DNA of 64,000 nt from GCA-016700035 sp964454845 (GTDB lineage: Bacteria > Patescibacteriota > Saccharimonadia > CAILAD01 > GCA-016700035). The DNA lies in assembly GCA_964454845.1 (NCBI GenBank), contig CAYVVS010000001.1, positions 1-64,000 of the forward strand, written 5' to 3'. The notes beneath the pieces are model-generated. The model did no database searches. It saw only the letters and a list, made by a program, of their open reading frames with translations, and was not told where the DNA came from. Of this stretch, positions 1 through 7,315 are shown in pieces; position 1 is the stretch's first letter; each line of letters opens with the position of its first letter. Position numbers and translations under genes: made by a program.

Positions 1-49
1 CCTCATCGAGCAGGCTCGGGTGCGGATGCGCAGTCTTACATCGGTCTAG
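1..49 (+). other. Possible 3' tail of an upstream gene
   Basis: Frame 2 is open from the window edge to a TAG at 47-49 and would give a 15-residue tail (ending RMRSLTSV). It is followed 8 nt later by a strong terminator, which fits the end of a coding gene. Frame 1 is also open through the terminator, so the frame is not certain, and an RNA gene end cannot be excluded. Confidence 0.25.
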
Positions 50-57
50 TGCCACAA

Positions 58-89
58 CCTCAGGAACTCCGGTTCCTGAGGTATTTTTA
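58..89 (+). terminator. Intrinsic terminator of the upstream gene
   Basis: A perfect 10-bp stem (CCTCAGGAAC 58-67, GTTCCTGAGG 72-81) with a TCCG tetraloop is followed by TATTTTTAT. It separates the unit entering from the left from the alkD-like gene. Confidence 0.9.
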
Positions 90-101
90 TTGATTGGCTG
101 G

Positions 102-107
102 TAGAAT
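102..107 (+). promoter_or_regulatory. -10 box at leaderless distance (alkD-like gene)
   Basis: TAGAAT lies 6 nt before the ATG at 114 and no Shine-Dalgarno sequence is present. Transcription would start at or next to the start codon. Confidence 0.5.
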
Positions 108-113
108 TCAAAT

Positions 114-833
114 ATGGAAACAGCACAAGAATTGATTGAAGCACTTTCTCTAGAAGGAGATCCAGTGCGCGCTCAGCATTCCACGCGGTTTTTCAAAACT
201 GGCCCAGGCGAGTATGGCGAGGGTGATAAGTTTTTTGGAATAACAGTACCTGCAACTCGCAAGTATGTGCGAGCGGTGCAGAGTATGTCTCTTGTGGAGG
301 TGAAAAAGTTGCTCGCAAGTGAGTGGCACGAGGCGCGGCTGGCTGGCTGTTTGGTTATGGTTCAGCAGTTTACTCGAAGTAATACGGAAGATAGGCAAAA
401 AATTTATGCATTTTACTTGCGCAATGCAAAACGAATAAATAATTGGGACTTAGTTGATACTTCGGCGCCATATGTTGTCGGTGGCTGGCTGGTGCAACAG
501 GGCAATTGGGAAGTCTTAAAAAAACTCGCGCGTTCGGAAAATTTGTGGGAAAAGCGCATTGCTATGTTGGCAACATTTGCTTTTACGCGTGCCGGAAATT
601 CGGAACCAACCTACGAAATTGCTGAGCTGCTTATTTATGACACGCATGACTTGATGCATAAGGCTGTTGGTTGGATGTTACGTGAAGCCGGTAAACGGGT
701 GAGTGAGGCGGAGTTGGAGATGTGGTTGCAGGAAAATGGTCGGTATAAGACGATGCCTAGGACAATGTTGCGTTATGCGATTGAGCGTTTACCGGAAGCA
801 ACTCGTAAGGGCTATTTGCTTGGTGAAAAATAA
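114..833 (+). CDS. AlkD-like DNA alkylation repair protein
   Basis: This 239-residue protein fits the HEAT-like-repeat AlkD family, DNA glycosylases that excise N3/N7-alkylpurines without base flipping. Family signatures are visible in order: WHEARLAGCLVMV near residue 71, NNWDLVDTSAPYVVG near 107, LWEKRIAMLATF near 143, DLMHKAVGWMLREAGKR near 178 and MPRTMLRYAIERLP near 214. The length is typical of the family. The first ATG is used, with a -10 box 6 nt upstream, so the mRNA is probably leaderless. It is transcribed alone between two terminators. The family call is strong; substrate preference cannot be read from the sequence. Confidence 0.9.
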   Translation: METAQELIEALSLEGDPVRAQHSTRFFKTGPGEYGEGDKFFGITVPATRKYVRAVQSMSLVEVKKLLASEWHEARLAGCLVMVQQFTRSNTEDRQKIYAFYLRNAKRINNWDLVDTSAPYVVGGWLVQQGNWEVLKKLARSENLWEKRIAMLATFAFTRAGNSEPTYEIAELLIYDTHDLMHKAVGWMLREAGKRVSEAELEMWLQENGRYKTMPRTMLRYAIERLPEATRKGYLLGEK

Positions 834-857
834 AAAGCCCAAACCAGTGGTTTGGGC
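831..857 (-). terminator. Intrinsic terminator for the 925-1182 minus-strand gene
   Basis: A 9-bp stem (GCCCAAACC 837-845, GGTTTGGGC 849-857) has A residues on its plus-strand left side. Read on the minus strand it is a hairpin followed by TTTTTA. It also lies just after the alkD-like stop and may serve both convergent genes. Confidence 0.75.
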
Positions 858-924
858 AACTCCCTTGTCTCGAGTACGTATCTAGCCTATCAGCTTGAGG
901 AGGAGAACCCAAGCATAAGCTTAA

Positions 925-1182
925 TTACCTCGGTGATGTTCGAGGAGGCAGGAAGTCGATGACTGTGCAGCCGGGCCGTGCACATTCAGCCATACTTCTG
1001 ACAGAGACCTGGGTCATAAACTCTTCGGCTTGCTTGCACTCATCTTGAGTTGCTTCACCACATAGCATTTTATCCAAGATGATTTGGTAGCGTTTAATCA
1101 TGGCTTTCTTGCCACTTGGGCTGAGATGTGAGGGCAAGCAGTCGTTGATGATGCGAAGTTGGACCGGGCTTATTCCTTGCAT
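925..1182 (-). CDS. Small hypothetical protein, 85 aa
   Basis: I do not recognise this family. The protein is soluble-looking, with no membrane segment, a basic N-terminal half and three cysteines, two of them in CARPGC near residue 67. An AAGGAAGTGAG ribosome-binding site precedes the ATG and a terminator lies beyond the stop, which together support a real gene rather than a shadow frame. It lies downstream of rarA on the same strand across a 64-nt spacer and could be co-transcribed with it. Function unknown. Confidence 0.6.
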   Translation of the reverse strand: MQGISPVQLRIINDCLPSHLSPSGKKAMIKRYQIILDKMLCGEATQDECKQAEEFMTQVSVRSMAECARPGCTVIDFLPPRTSPR

Positions 1183-1246
1183 GGGAGTCTCACTTCCTTA
1201 GGTACAATAACTTAACTCGTATTATTCACTGATAGTGTCACAAAAG

Positions 1247-2455
1247 CTAGTCGTCAAAAAAGAAGCGTTCATTCTGGAGTTCTTCTGGCAAAAAGCCTTC
1301 GGGAGCCTGGAAGTCTGCTTTCCACTTGTAGTTTTTGCCGTAGCCTAATTCCTTCATGAGTTTAGTAGGGGCATTACGCAGTCCAAGTGGTACTTGCGCA
1401 GTTGGATAATTACGTACAGCCTGTTTGGCGCGGCCCATGGCGTCAGCTACTGATCGGCTCTTTGGTGATTTTGCGAGCGCAATTGTGGTGTGAGCCAGTG
1501 CGTATTCACCTTCGGGTAAGCCAATGCGCTCGATTGCCTGAAAGCAGCTGACCGCTAAGTTGAGAGCAGCGGGGGCGGCCATACCGATATCCTCGGAGGC
1601 TAATATTACGAGACGACGAGCGATAAATTTTGGATCTTCACCAGCGTCGAGCATGCGAAAAAGATAGAACATGGCCGCATCAACATGGCTACCGCGAATG
1701 GACTTAATATAGGCAGAAATGAGGTTGTAGTGATATTCGCCGGTTTTGTCGTAACTGAGAGCCATGGTTTGCATGGCCTGCTTTACCGTTTCGGTCGTAA
1801 TGTGGGCAGGGGAAATCTGTATCGTGGCCTCGAGTCCACCGAGGGCAGCACGGGCATCGCCAACTGAGCGTTCGGCGAGTAAGTCCAGCGCGTCTTTATC
1901 GGCTTTGGTTGAAGGATAGTTTTTGAGCGCCCGCTTGAGGAGTTTTGTGAGCTCAGTTTTTGGAATCGCCTCCAGGACGACCACGCGGCTGCGGGAGAGC
2001 AGAGGAGCAATCACCTCAAAACTCGGGTTTTCGGTGGTGGCGCCAATAAAGATAATCGTCCCGTTTTCGATGTGGGGGAGGAACGCGTCTTGCTGGGCCT
2101 TATTAAAGCGGTGAATTTCGTCGACAAACAAAATGGTTTGGGTGCCAAGTCGCTGCATGGCCTTGGCATCTTCAATTACCCGCATTACATCGGCCTTTGC
2201 AGCAGTGACGGCAGAAATTTCAACAAAGTGATAGTTGCCAGAGCGAGCTAAAATACGTGCCAAGGTAGTTTTGCCACAACCTGGTGGCCCCCAAAATATG
2301 AGTGACGCTACTTGTCCAGATTCAACTAGTTCACGTACAAAACTTCCTTTGCTGATGACGGTTTCTTGGCCAACCATCTCTTTCAGGTTTTGGGGCCGAA
2401 GGCGATCGGCGAGCGGACGAAATTCAATTTTCTGGTGAGAATTTTCACTAGTCAT
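1247..2455 (-). CDS. rarA: Replication-associated recombination protein A (RarA/MgsA), AAA+ ATPase
   Basis: This 402-residue clamp-loader-like AAA+ protein belongs to the family that acts at stalled replication forks. Walker A is GPPGCGKTTLAR (about 56-67), Walker B is ILFVDEIHRF (about 107-116), and sensor 1 lies in the IFIGATTENPSF segment. The C-terminal tetramerisation region carries YHYNLISAYIKSIRGSH, ARRLVILASEDIG and PLGLRNAPTKLM, all diagnostic of RarA rather than RuvB or DnaX. The length is normal. The start is ATG at 2455, with TATACT exactly 6 nt upstream and no Shine-Dalgarno, so a leaderless message is likely. Confidence 0.96.
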   Translation of the reverse strand: MTSENSHQKIEFRPLADRLRPQNLKEMVGQETVISKGSFVRELVESGQVASLIFWGPPGCGKTTLARILARSGNYHFVEISAVTAAKADVMRVIEDAKAMQRLGTQTILFVDEIHRFNKAQQDAFLPHIENGTIIFIGATTENPSFEVIAPLLSRSRVVVLEAIPKTELTKLLKRALKNYPSTKADKDALDLLAERSVGDARAALGGLEATIQISPAHITTETVKQAMQTMALSYDKTGEYHYNLISAYIKSIRGSHVDAAMFYLFRMLDAGEDPKFIARRLVILASEDIGMAAPAALNLAVSCFQAIERIGLPEGEYALAHTTIALAKSPKSRSVADAMGRAKQAVRNYPTAQVPLGLRNAPTKLMKELGYGKNYKWKADFQAPEGFLPEELQNERFFFDD

Positions 2456-2461
2456 ACAGAC

Positions 2462-2467
2462 AGTATA
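2462..2467 (-). promoter_or_regulatory. -10 box at leaderless distance (rarA)
   Basis: On the minus strand TATACT is followed by 6 nt and then the rarA ATG. No Shine-Dalgarno sequence is present. Confidence 0.6.
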
Positions 2468-2519
2468 TCAGGTAATGACGAAGAAATGCCGAACACTGGA
2501 GTTTGGACGTAAGCTGATT

Positions 2520-2525
2520 TACTAT
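2520..2525 (+). promoter_or_regulatory. -10 box at leaderless distance (54-aa membrane protein)
   Basis: TACTAT ends 6 nt before the ATG at 2532. This supports 2532 as the start rather than the more upstream in-frame ATG at 2475. Confidence 0.45.
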
Positions 2526-2531
2526 AGATAC

Positions 2532-2696
2532 ATGAATCGGTCACGCCGCACACAATCTGGAGGGATTATCATTATGGGCATGGTACTCCTTTTGATGGCT
2601 GCAACAATCTTTGCACTCGCTTGGTATGCCTTCAATGGCGGTAAACGCTCGGAAGCTACTCCCATACCAAGTGAGACAGTTGTACCAATTGACTAA
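2532..2696 (+). CDS. Small single-pass membrane protein, 54 aa
   Basis: A short basic N-terminus (MNRSRRTQSGG) precedes one hydrophobic helix (IIIMGMVLLLMAATIFALAW) and a Pro/Thr/Glu-rich tail ending TVVPID. An in-frame ATG exists at 2475, but its added residues are poorly conserved-looking, and the -10 box at 2520-2525 would lie inside that longer frame. The stop is 3 nt from the end of the convergent LCP gene. Function unknown; a small membrane component is all the sequence shows. Confidence 0.55.
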   Translation: MNRSRRTQSGGIIIMGMVLLLMAATIFALAWYAFNGGKRSEATPIPSETVVPID

Positions 2697-2699
2697 CTC

Positions 2700-4085
2700 T
2701 TAGCGACGACTGGAGCTATTAGTTGTTGGCGATGGAGATGGCGTTGGTAAATAGTTGCCGTAGTCTGAGCCAATGATAATGACGAAATCCTGAGGTGGGT
2801 TTTTAACTTCTTTTTCTGGCGTGGTAGCTGTCACTTTGAGCACGCCTTCAAGATATGACTTAGTATTATTTTTTGTGCCGCCGGTATAGTCAATAATTTG
2901 GGTTGTCGTATAGTCGCGTTTGAGCGCATTGGTTACCTGTGTGATGGTGAATGGTAACTTTTCTTTTTCTAGCTTTGTTTCGAGTTTGCCGCCAAGTGAA
3001 GCGGTGGCTGTACCATTCTGAATTACGATAGTGGCATTTTCTTGCCAGATAGGCCCGAGCCTAAAAATGTCTTTTACGAAGGTTTGAATAGAGGTAAGTG
3101 TAGTATCGATCGGCAACAGGTCGCTTGAGCCTGCAGGGTCAGGCTTAAGAAAACCATTTGGCTCCAATGAGAACACGGCATTCACGATTTGATCGTTTGG
3201 AATGTCTTTTGTAAGGTCATTGAGGCGCAACATGCCCTGTACAGAAAGATCGGTTTTTACGTTATCGCCAGCTGTTTGAATGAGTGCTGTTAGTTTTGCT
3301 GGGTTCAAGATAGTTTCGGTACTCGTAGCTTTGGTACGAATGGCGGTGATAACTTCTTGCTGGCGGGCGGCACGGCCAAAGTCGTCGCCACAGGTGCCCT
3401 TGCGGCAGCGGGCGTATTTGAGTGCAGTCGTGCCATCTACTTTTTGTTTGCCTGGCTGTAGTTTAAAGCCGCAACTCTTCCACTGATTTTTATCGCACGG
3501 ATATTCTGGATCGTAGAGTAGCTGCTTGTTGTCTATCTCAATGCCACCAACTGCGTCGACTGCTTGCTTTAGGCCGGTGAAGTTGGCACGCACGTAGTAG
3601 TGGACGGGTACATCTAAGAAATTTTCGACAGTATCTGTGGCTAGTGGGATATCGCCATAAGCGTGGGCCTCATTAATCTTTTTACTGCCATGCCCATCAA
3701 TTTTTACTCGTGTATCACGGGGGATGGAAACCATCGCGAGCTTATTTTCGCGGGTGTTTACGCTTACCAGAATATTAGTATCGGCAAGCCCTTCGCCATC
3801 ATGGCCTGGATCACCAGTGCCGATCAGGAGAATATTAACACGGCCTTCGTCTTCGCCTTTGAGTTTGGTTTCAAACTTGAAGAAGTTAGGTGCAATTTTT
3901 GCGATATTTGTGAACGTAAAAATACCAAAAGCCACCAGGCCGAGCGCGAGGCAGCAGCCAAGAAAGATAAGAACTTTTTTCCAGCGCGCCATTGGCTTTT
4001 TGGGACGACCGGCGACTCGTTTTAAGCTGTGTCGCTTGTCCCGCACTGGATCGTAGATAAAATCTGGTTTAGGTGATTTTTGCAT
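2700..4085 (-). CDS. LytR-CpsA-Psr (LCP) family protein with LytR C-terminal domain
   Basis: This 461-residue protein has a basic cytoplasmic N-terminus, one membrane helix (about 38-60) and an extracellular LCP domain. The LCP family transfers undecaprenyl-linked glycopolymers to peptidoglycan. Visible motifs are NILLIGTGDPGHDGEG with GLADTNILVSVN, SIPRDTRVKI with the catalytic-type Arg, and FTGLKQAVDAVGGI. A LytR_C-type domain follows near 345-425, then a Ser/Thr/Pro tail. LCP enzymes are usual in single-membrane bacteria, which fits the secretin-less pilus cluster in this window. Upstream, TATAAT at 4148-4153 on the minus strand is a candidate -10 giving a leader of roughly 55 nt. The substrate polymer is not inferable. 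Confidence 0.93.
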   Translation of the reverse strand: MQKSPKPDFIYDPVRDKRHSLKRVAGRPKKPMARWKKVLIFLGCCLALGLVAFGIFTFTNIAKIAPNFFKFETKLKGEDEGRVNILLIGTGDPGHDGEGLADTNILVSVNTRENKLAMVSIPRDTRVKIDGHGSKKINEAHAYGDIPLATDTVENFLDVPVHYYVRANFTGLKQAVDAVGGIEIDNKQLLYDPEYPCDKNQWKSCGFKLQPGKQKVDGTTALKYARCRKGTCGDDFGRAARQQEVITAIRTKATSTETILNPAKLTALIQTAGDNVKTDLSVQGMLRLNDLTKDIPNDQIVNAVFSLEPNGFLKPDPAGSSDLLPIDTTLTSIQTFVKDIFRLGPIWQENATIVIQNGTATASLGGKLETKLEKEKLPFTITQVTNALKRDYTTTQIIDYTGGTKNNTKSYLEGVLKVTATTPEKEVKNPPQDFVIIIGSDYGNYLPTPSPSPTTNSSSRR

Positions 4086-4191
4086 AGTTTTTTAAGAACT
4101 GGAGTAGCTTAGAATAATTCGGTCAAGAATGCAATCCAGCAAGCTCTATTATAACGCGAAGTTAGCTGGAAATTAGCTTAAAAAGATAGCC

Positions 4192-4770
4192 TTATAAATT
4201 CAAAGCCCGGGCGGCATCTTGTACGCAAGCACCGAGTTTATCGTTAACCACTACGGCAAAATCTGGAGTTTGCGCTTGAGTATTAGCCCAAGCGCGCTCT
4301 TGGGCAGCTTCGGCCAAACGTTCGTCGAGGGCTTCGGGATTAATGTTTGGTTGTCGCTTCATTATCCGATCTTTCTGGGTTTGGGCGTCTGGAAAATCTA
4401 AAAAGATTACTTTTACGGTATAACCAAGCTGGCGGTAGTTCTCGACACCTTTGGGATCGACGGTGAGGATTGGCGTTTTGCCACTTGCAATCGTTTGTTC
4501 GAGTGAAAAAGCTAATGTGCCATAGTGATCACCATATACAAATGTGCTTTCTACTAACTGGTTGGTTTTTTCAAGCCAGACAAATCGCTCATTGTCGACA
4601 AAGAAATAGTGTTCAGCAAACTTCTCTTGAGCTCGAGCCGGCCAGCGGGTAGTTACGCTTATGACTTGGGCTAGCGTGGGGTGCTGACGCACCAACTCGG
4701 CAATAACGGCATTTTTTCCAACGCCCGAACTGCCGGTAATTAAAAACAGTGGCTTGTGTATGCTCGGCAA
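4192..4770 (-). CDS. Guanylate kinase-like P-loop kinase
   Basis: This 192-residue protein has guanylate kinase architecture: P-loop GSSGVGKN near residue 13, the SVTTRWPAR segment of the GMP-binding lid, HYFFVDNERF, and VYGDHYGT matching the family Y/H-G-x-x-YGT element. In the P-loop Asn follows Lys where Ser/Thr is usual, and the typical GE-x-D-G-x-x-Y is altered, so activity on GMP is likely but not assured. The start is TTG at 4770, chosen because AAGGGG lies 8 nt upstream and no suitable ATG exists. A TATATA element lies further upstream. The 106-nt gap between this gene and the LCP gene holds no coding signal I can see. Confidence 0.75.
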   Translation of the reverse strand: MPSIHKPLFLITGSSGVGKNAVIAELVRQHPTLAQVISVTTRWPARAQEKFAEHYFFVDNERFVWLEKTNQLVESTFVYGDHYGTLAFSLEQTIASGKTPILTVDPKGVENYRQLGYTVKVIFLDFPDAQTQKDRIMKRQPNINPEALDERLAEAAQERAWANTQAQTPDFAVVVNDKLGACVQDAARALNL

Positions 4771-4820
4771 AGTTATGTCCCCTTAACTATATAAAAGCAT
4801 AACATATTTCAATAAAATTG

Positions 4821-4849
4821 TTGACAATAATTAACATTAGTGTTTTAAT
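4821..4849 (+). promoter_or_regulatory. Strong sigma-70-type promoter
   Basis: A perfect -35 TTGACA (4821-4826), a 17-nt spacer and TTTAAT (4844-4849) predict initiation near 4856. It drives a very short unit ending at the terminator at 4994-5015. Confidence 0.85.
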
Positions 4850-4858
4850 AAAGGAATT

Positions 4859-4969
4859 ATGAATAGACTACTCGATTACATGATCGAACACCCGGCACAC
4901 TCGACTGACGCGAAGTCAGCGGGCTTTGTTGCTGCACACAAAATTCCAGGAGGTCTGGTACTCGAGTAA
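4859..4969 (+). CDS. 36-residue microprotein in its own transcription unit
   Basis: The ATG lies 9 nt after the -10 box, giving a nearly leaderless message with AAGGA just before the start. The peptide begins MNRLLDYMIEHPAHS, runs through GFVAAHKIPGG and ends in GLVLE. It has no membrane segment and no cysteine. A strong promoter and a strong terminator bracket a transcript of about 160 nt, so the unit is clearly transcribed in design. It may encode this peptide, be a small RNA, or be both. I know no homologue. Confidence 0.5.
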   Translation: MNRLLDYMIEHPAHSTDAKSAGFVAAHKIPGGLVLE

Positions 4970-4993
4970 TATCTCATTCTTTTCGAGTAATTG

Positions 4994-5015
4994 GCCTCCG
5001 AAAGGAGGCTTTTTT
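4994..5015 (+). terminator. Intrinsic terminator of the micro-unit
   Basis: Stem GCCTCC (4994-4999) with GGAGGC (5004-5009), a GAAA tetraloop and a six-T run. It closes the short unit begun at 4821. Confidence 0.93.
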
Positions 5016-5108
5016 AATATCGATAACTAAAAATTAGCACATTTCGGAGCTCAATTGCTCGACGAGAACCCTCTCGCCGAGTGTACCTAGTACAAGAAGG
5101 AGAAAGTC

Positions 5109-5756
5109 ATGGCCTTTGGCTGTCAAATGCAGATAATTCTCGATGATTTTCGAGAAGTGCAACTCAAGCCGTTTACGCGCGACGATGTTTCGCAAGTCGT
5201 GGACGGGATGCAGCGCTATTCCAATCTCAAGTGGCTGTCGACTCGAAATGCCCAAACGCTCGAAACAGAGCAAGCATGGTATGACCGAGTGAGCACGTCG
5301 ACTGATGATGTTCTTTTTGGCGTCCATGTTCATGGGAGGCTTGTTGGTAGCTTTGGTTTGCACGGTGTTGCCGACCAGCGGGGAACTGCTGGTGCGGTGA
5401 TGTTCTCGAGTCAACATCAGGAGGCTGGGATTGGCACGGCTGTTACGCGTGCCGGGTTGTTCTATGCAGTCAGGGTGCTTGATATGGCGGCGATTGATTC
5501 AGCTGTTTTGTCATCTAATGAACGCTCGCGACGGATGCAGCAGTCTGCAGGTTTCGTGGTAACTGGACGTAAGTTGCGGTGCCATGTTGTTGACGGACGT
5601 ATTTGCGATGAGTTGTCCTTGATTTGGATCAACCCGGAGCGGTACTGCTGGGATAACTTCTGGCGCGGTTCGGCGCCTGGAGACAAGTTCGCGAGCGCCC
5701 GTGATAAGGCGCGACATGCCCTGGCTTGGGCTGAGACCCACGTCACCTTCTTGTGA
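5109..5756 (+). CDS. GNAT-family N-acetyltransferase
   Basis: This 215-residue protein resembles RimJ/RimL-type GNATs, which transfer acetyl from acetyl-CoA to amino groups. The N-terminal strand reads VQLKPFTRDDVSQVVDGM. The acetyl-CoA loop region is QEAGIGTAVTRAGLFYAV (about 101-118), followed by NERSRRMQQSAGFVVTGRKL near 138-157, the usual C-terminal helix and strand. The substrate is unknown. An AAGGAG ribosome-binding site 6 nt before ATG 5109 fixes the start. The gene stands alone between two terminators. Confidence 0.85.
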   Translation: MAFGCQMQIILDDFREVQLKPFTRDDVSQVVDGMQRYSNLKWLSTRNAQTLETEQAWYDRVSTSTDDVLFGVHVHGRLVGSFGLHGVADQRGTAGAVMFSSQHQEAGIGTAVTRAGLFYAVRVLDMAAIDSAVLSSNERSRRMQQSAGFVVTGRKLRCHVVDGRICDELSLIWINPERYCWDNFWRGSAPGDKFASARDKARHALAWAETHVTFL

Positions 5757-5775
5757 TCTCTCGTGAGAGATCACC

Positions 5776-5802
5776 GGTCGGGCACTATGCCCGGCCGTTT
5801 TT
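5776..5802 (+). terminator. Intrinsic terminator after the GNAT gene
   Basis: GGTCGGGC (5776-5783) pairs with GCCCGGCC (5789-5796), with one G-T pair, and is followed by GTTTTTC. A second perfect 10-bp inverted repeat (GTGATCTCTC 5753-5762, GAGAGATCAC 5765-5774) overlaps the GNAT stop codon. Confidence 0.85.
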
Positions 5803-5810
5803 CATTTTTG

Positions 5811-5816
5811 TATACT
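5811..5816 (+). promoter_or_regulatory. -10 box of mutY
   Basis: TATACT lies 10 nt before the mutY ATG, predicting a 4-nt leader. No Shine-Dalgarno sequence is present. Confidence 0.5.
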
Positions 5817-5826
5817 GTAAGCATCT

Positions 5827-6630
5827 ATGCGTATTGTTGAATTTCAGGAAATCGTTTGGAATTACTATCGTGAGCATGCTCGTTTAATGCCTTGGCGTGA
5901 TGAGCCTACGCCTTACAACGTAGTGGTGAGTGAGTTTATGTTGCAGCAAACTCAGGTGGATAGAGTTTGGCCAAAATTTGATGCTTGGATCGAGAAGTGG
6001 CCAGATTTTGCGAGCTTGGCGGAGGCTACCACCGAAGATGTGTTACGACTTTGGAAAGGACTTGGGTATAACAGGCGAGCTTTGCGCCTGCAGTTGGTTG
6101 CACAGCGCGTGCTAGCCGAGTTTGGTGGTGTATTGCCAAGTGATGTTGAGACGCTGCAGACATTCAGCGGTATTGGTCCAGGTACTGCGGGAGCGATCGT
6201 TGCGTACGCGTATAATCAGCCAGTGGTTTTTATTGAGACAAATATACGCCGAGTATTCTTGCACCACTATTTTGGCGATCGGGAAGGTGTGGCGGATGCA
6301 GAAATTTTGCCATTTATTGCTGAGGCAGTAGATAGAGAGCATCCACGGGAATGGTACTGGGCGCTGATGGATTACGGAACGTTTTTAAAAACCCAAGTGG
6401 TAAATCCTAACCGGCGCAGCAAGCATTATACAAGGCAATCTAAGTTTGAGGGTTCGAATCGCCAATTACGTGGCCTCATTTTGCAGCAGGTGCTCGAAAT
6501 GGGATTTCTAAGATTGGGTGACAAAATTATTGGTTTTGAAAAAAGTGAGGTAGAGCTGGCGTGTAATGAGCTTGCGCGCGAAGGCTTCTTGGAAGCAAAG
6601 GGGGATAGGGTTACAATGAAGAAAGTATGA
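5827..6630 (+). CDS. mutY: MutY-like A/G-specific adenine glycosylase lacking the Fe-S cluster motif
   Basis: This 267-residue HhH-GPD glycosylase should remove adenine mispaired with 8-oxoguanine. Visible elements are MPWR near residue 20, SEFMLQQTQVDRVWPKF containing the catalytic-type Glu, WKGLGYNRRALRLQ, and the HhH FSGIGPGTAGAIVAYAY. Two oddities stand out. The position of the catalytic Asp is Glu137 in VFIETNIRRV. The C-X6-C-X2-C-X5-C cluster motif expected after residue 180 is absent, with no Cys in residues 181-210. The C-terminal NUDIX-like domain is also missing. It overlaps the next gene by 4 nt and is close in time of expression to two small membrane proteins. Confidence 0.88.
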   Translation: MRIVEFQEIVWNYYREHARLMPWRDEPTPYNVVVSEFMLQQTQVDRVWPKFDAWIEKWPDFASLAEATTEDVLRLWKGLGYNRRALRLQLVAQRVLAEFGGVLPSDVETLQTFSGIGPGTAGAIVAYAYNQPVVFIETNIRRVFLHHYFGDREGVADAEILPFIAEAVDREHPREWYWALMDYGTFLKTQVVNPNRRSKHYTRQSKFEGSNRQLRGLILQQVLEMGFLRLGDKIIGFEKSEVELACNELAREGFLEAKGDRVTMKKV

Positions 6631-6887
6631 AAAAAGAACGAAAGAATTGGTTTAAAGCTCGCCAGAAAGGCTCTGGTTGGCTACCGAGTAGCTGGCAGGG
6701 TTGGCTTGTAGTATTTGTATGGTTATTGATGGTAACCGGGGTGATTTCATGGCTCAGCTTGGTTTTTGAAAATGTCTGGATAGCGATGGCGCTCTCAATC
6801 GTGTGGTGTAGTTTTATGCTCGGTATGCTGACGGTGGTTGCTCGTATTAAAAGCGATAAACCAAGTAGAGAATCCAGCCCGCAATGA
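6627..6887 (+). CDS. Small membrane protein, two predicted helices
   Basis: This 86-residue protein has a basic N-terminus and two hydrophobic segments (about 24-48 and 52-73), then a short polar tail. It begins in an ATGA overlap with mutY and ends in a 4-nt overlap with the next membrane gene, so it is translationally coupled to both. I do not recognise the family. Confidence 0.75.
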   Translation: MKKERKNWFKARQKGSGWLPSSWQGWLVVFVWLLMVTGVISWLSLVFENVWIAMALSIVWCSFMLGMLTVVARIKSDKPSRESSPQ

Positions 6888-7315
6888 AATTGGCGCTATT
6901 CGTACATCTGATTGCCTTTGCGGTTGGCTTTGGTGCGGTGATGCTGGTAGATACTATTGGTGCGTTGTGGTTTATCGGCAAAGCTGATAAAAAGCTGGTG
7001 TTGAATGTGAGTAATGTTGCCCAGAAGCTGATTTGGGTGGGTGTAGCTTTGCTTGTTGTGAGTGGCTCGATCTTGCTTCCGGATGAAATTTCAGTGCGTA
7101 CACGGATTAAATTGGTGGCGGTAGTTATTTTGATAATCAACGGAGTATTACTCGACCGCCTTCATAAAGCTACGGAGGCGGCTCCGCAGGGTAAGTTCTT
7201 TGAGTTGCCACGCACCTTGCAAGCACGGAGCATTTTATTGATTTCTATTTCTCAGCTAACCTGGTGGACGGCGATTATTATTGGCTTTTTAAATAGCTCT
7301 AGCCACGCACTTTAG
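6884..7315 (+). CDS. Integral membrane protein, four predicted helices
   Basis: In this 143-residue protein the helices lie at about 3-30, 46-66, 74-90 and 118-138. The overall plan (short four-helix protein beginning KLALFVHLIAFAVGFGAVM) resembles small DUF-type membrane families such as DUF2269, but I cannot assign it firmly. It shares a 4-nt start overlap with the preceding membrane gene and its last 4 nt overlap the convergent Mur ligase gene. Confidence 0.75.
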   Translation: MKLALFVHLIAFAVGFGAVMLVDTIGALWFIGKADKKLVLNVSNVAQKLIWVGVALLVVSGSILLPDEISVRTRIKLVAVVILIINGVLLDRLHKATEAAPQGKFFELPRTLQARSILLISISQLTWWTAIIIGFLNSSSHAL

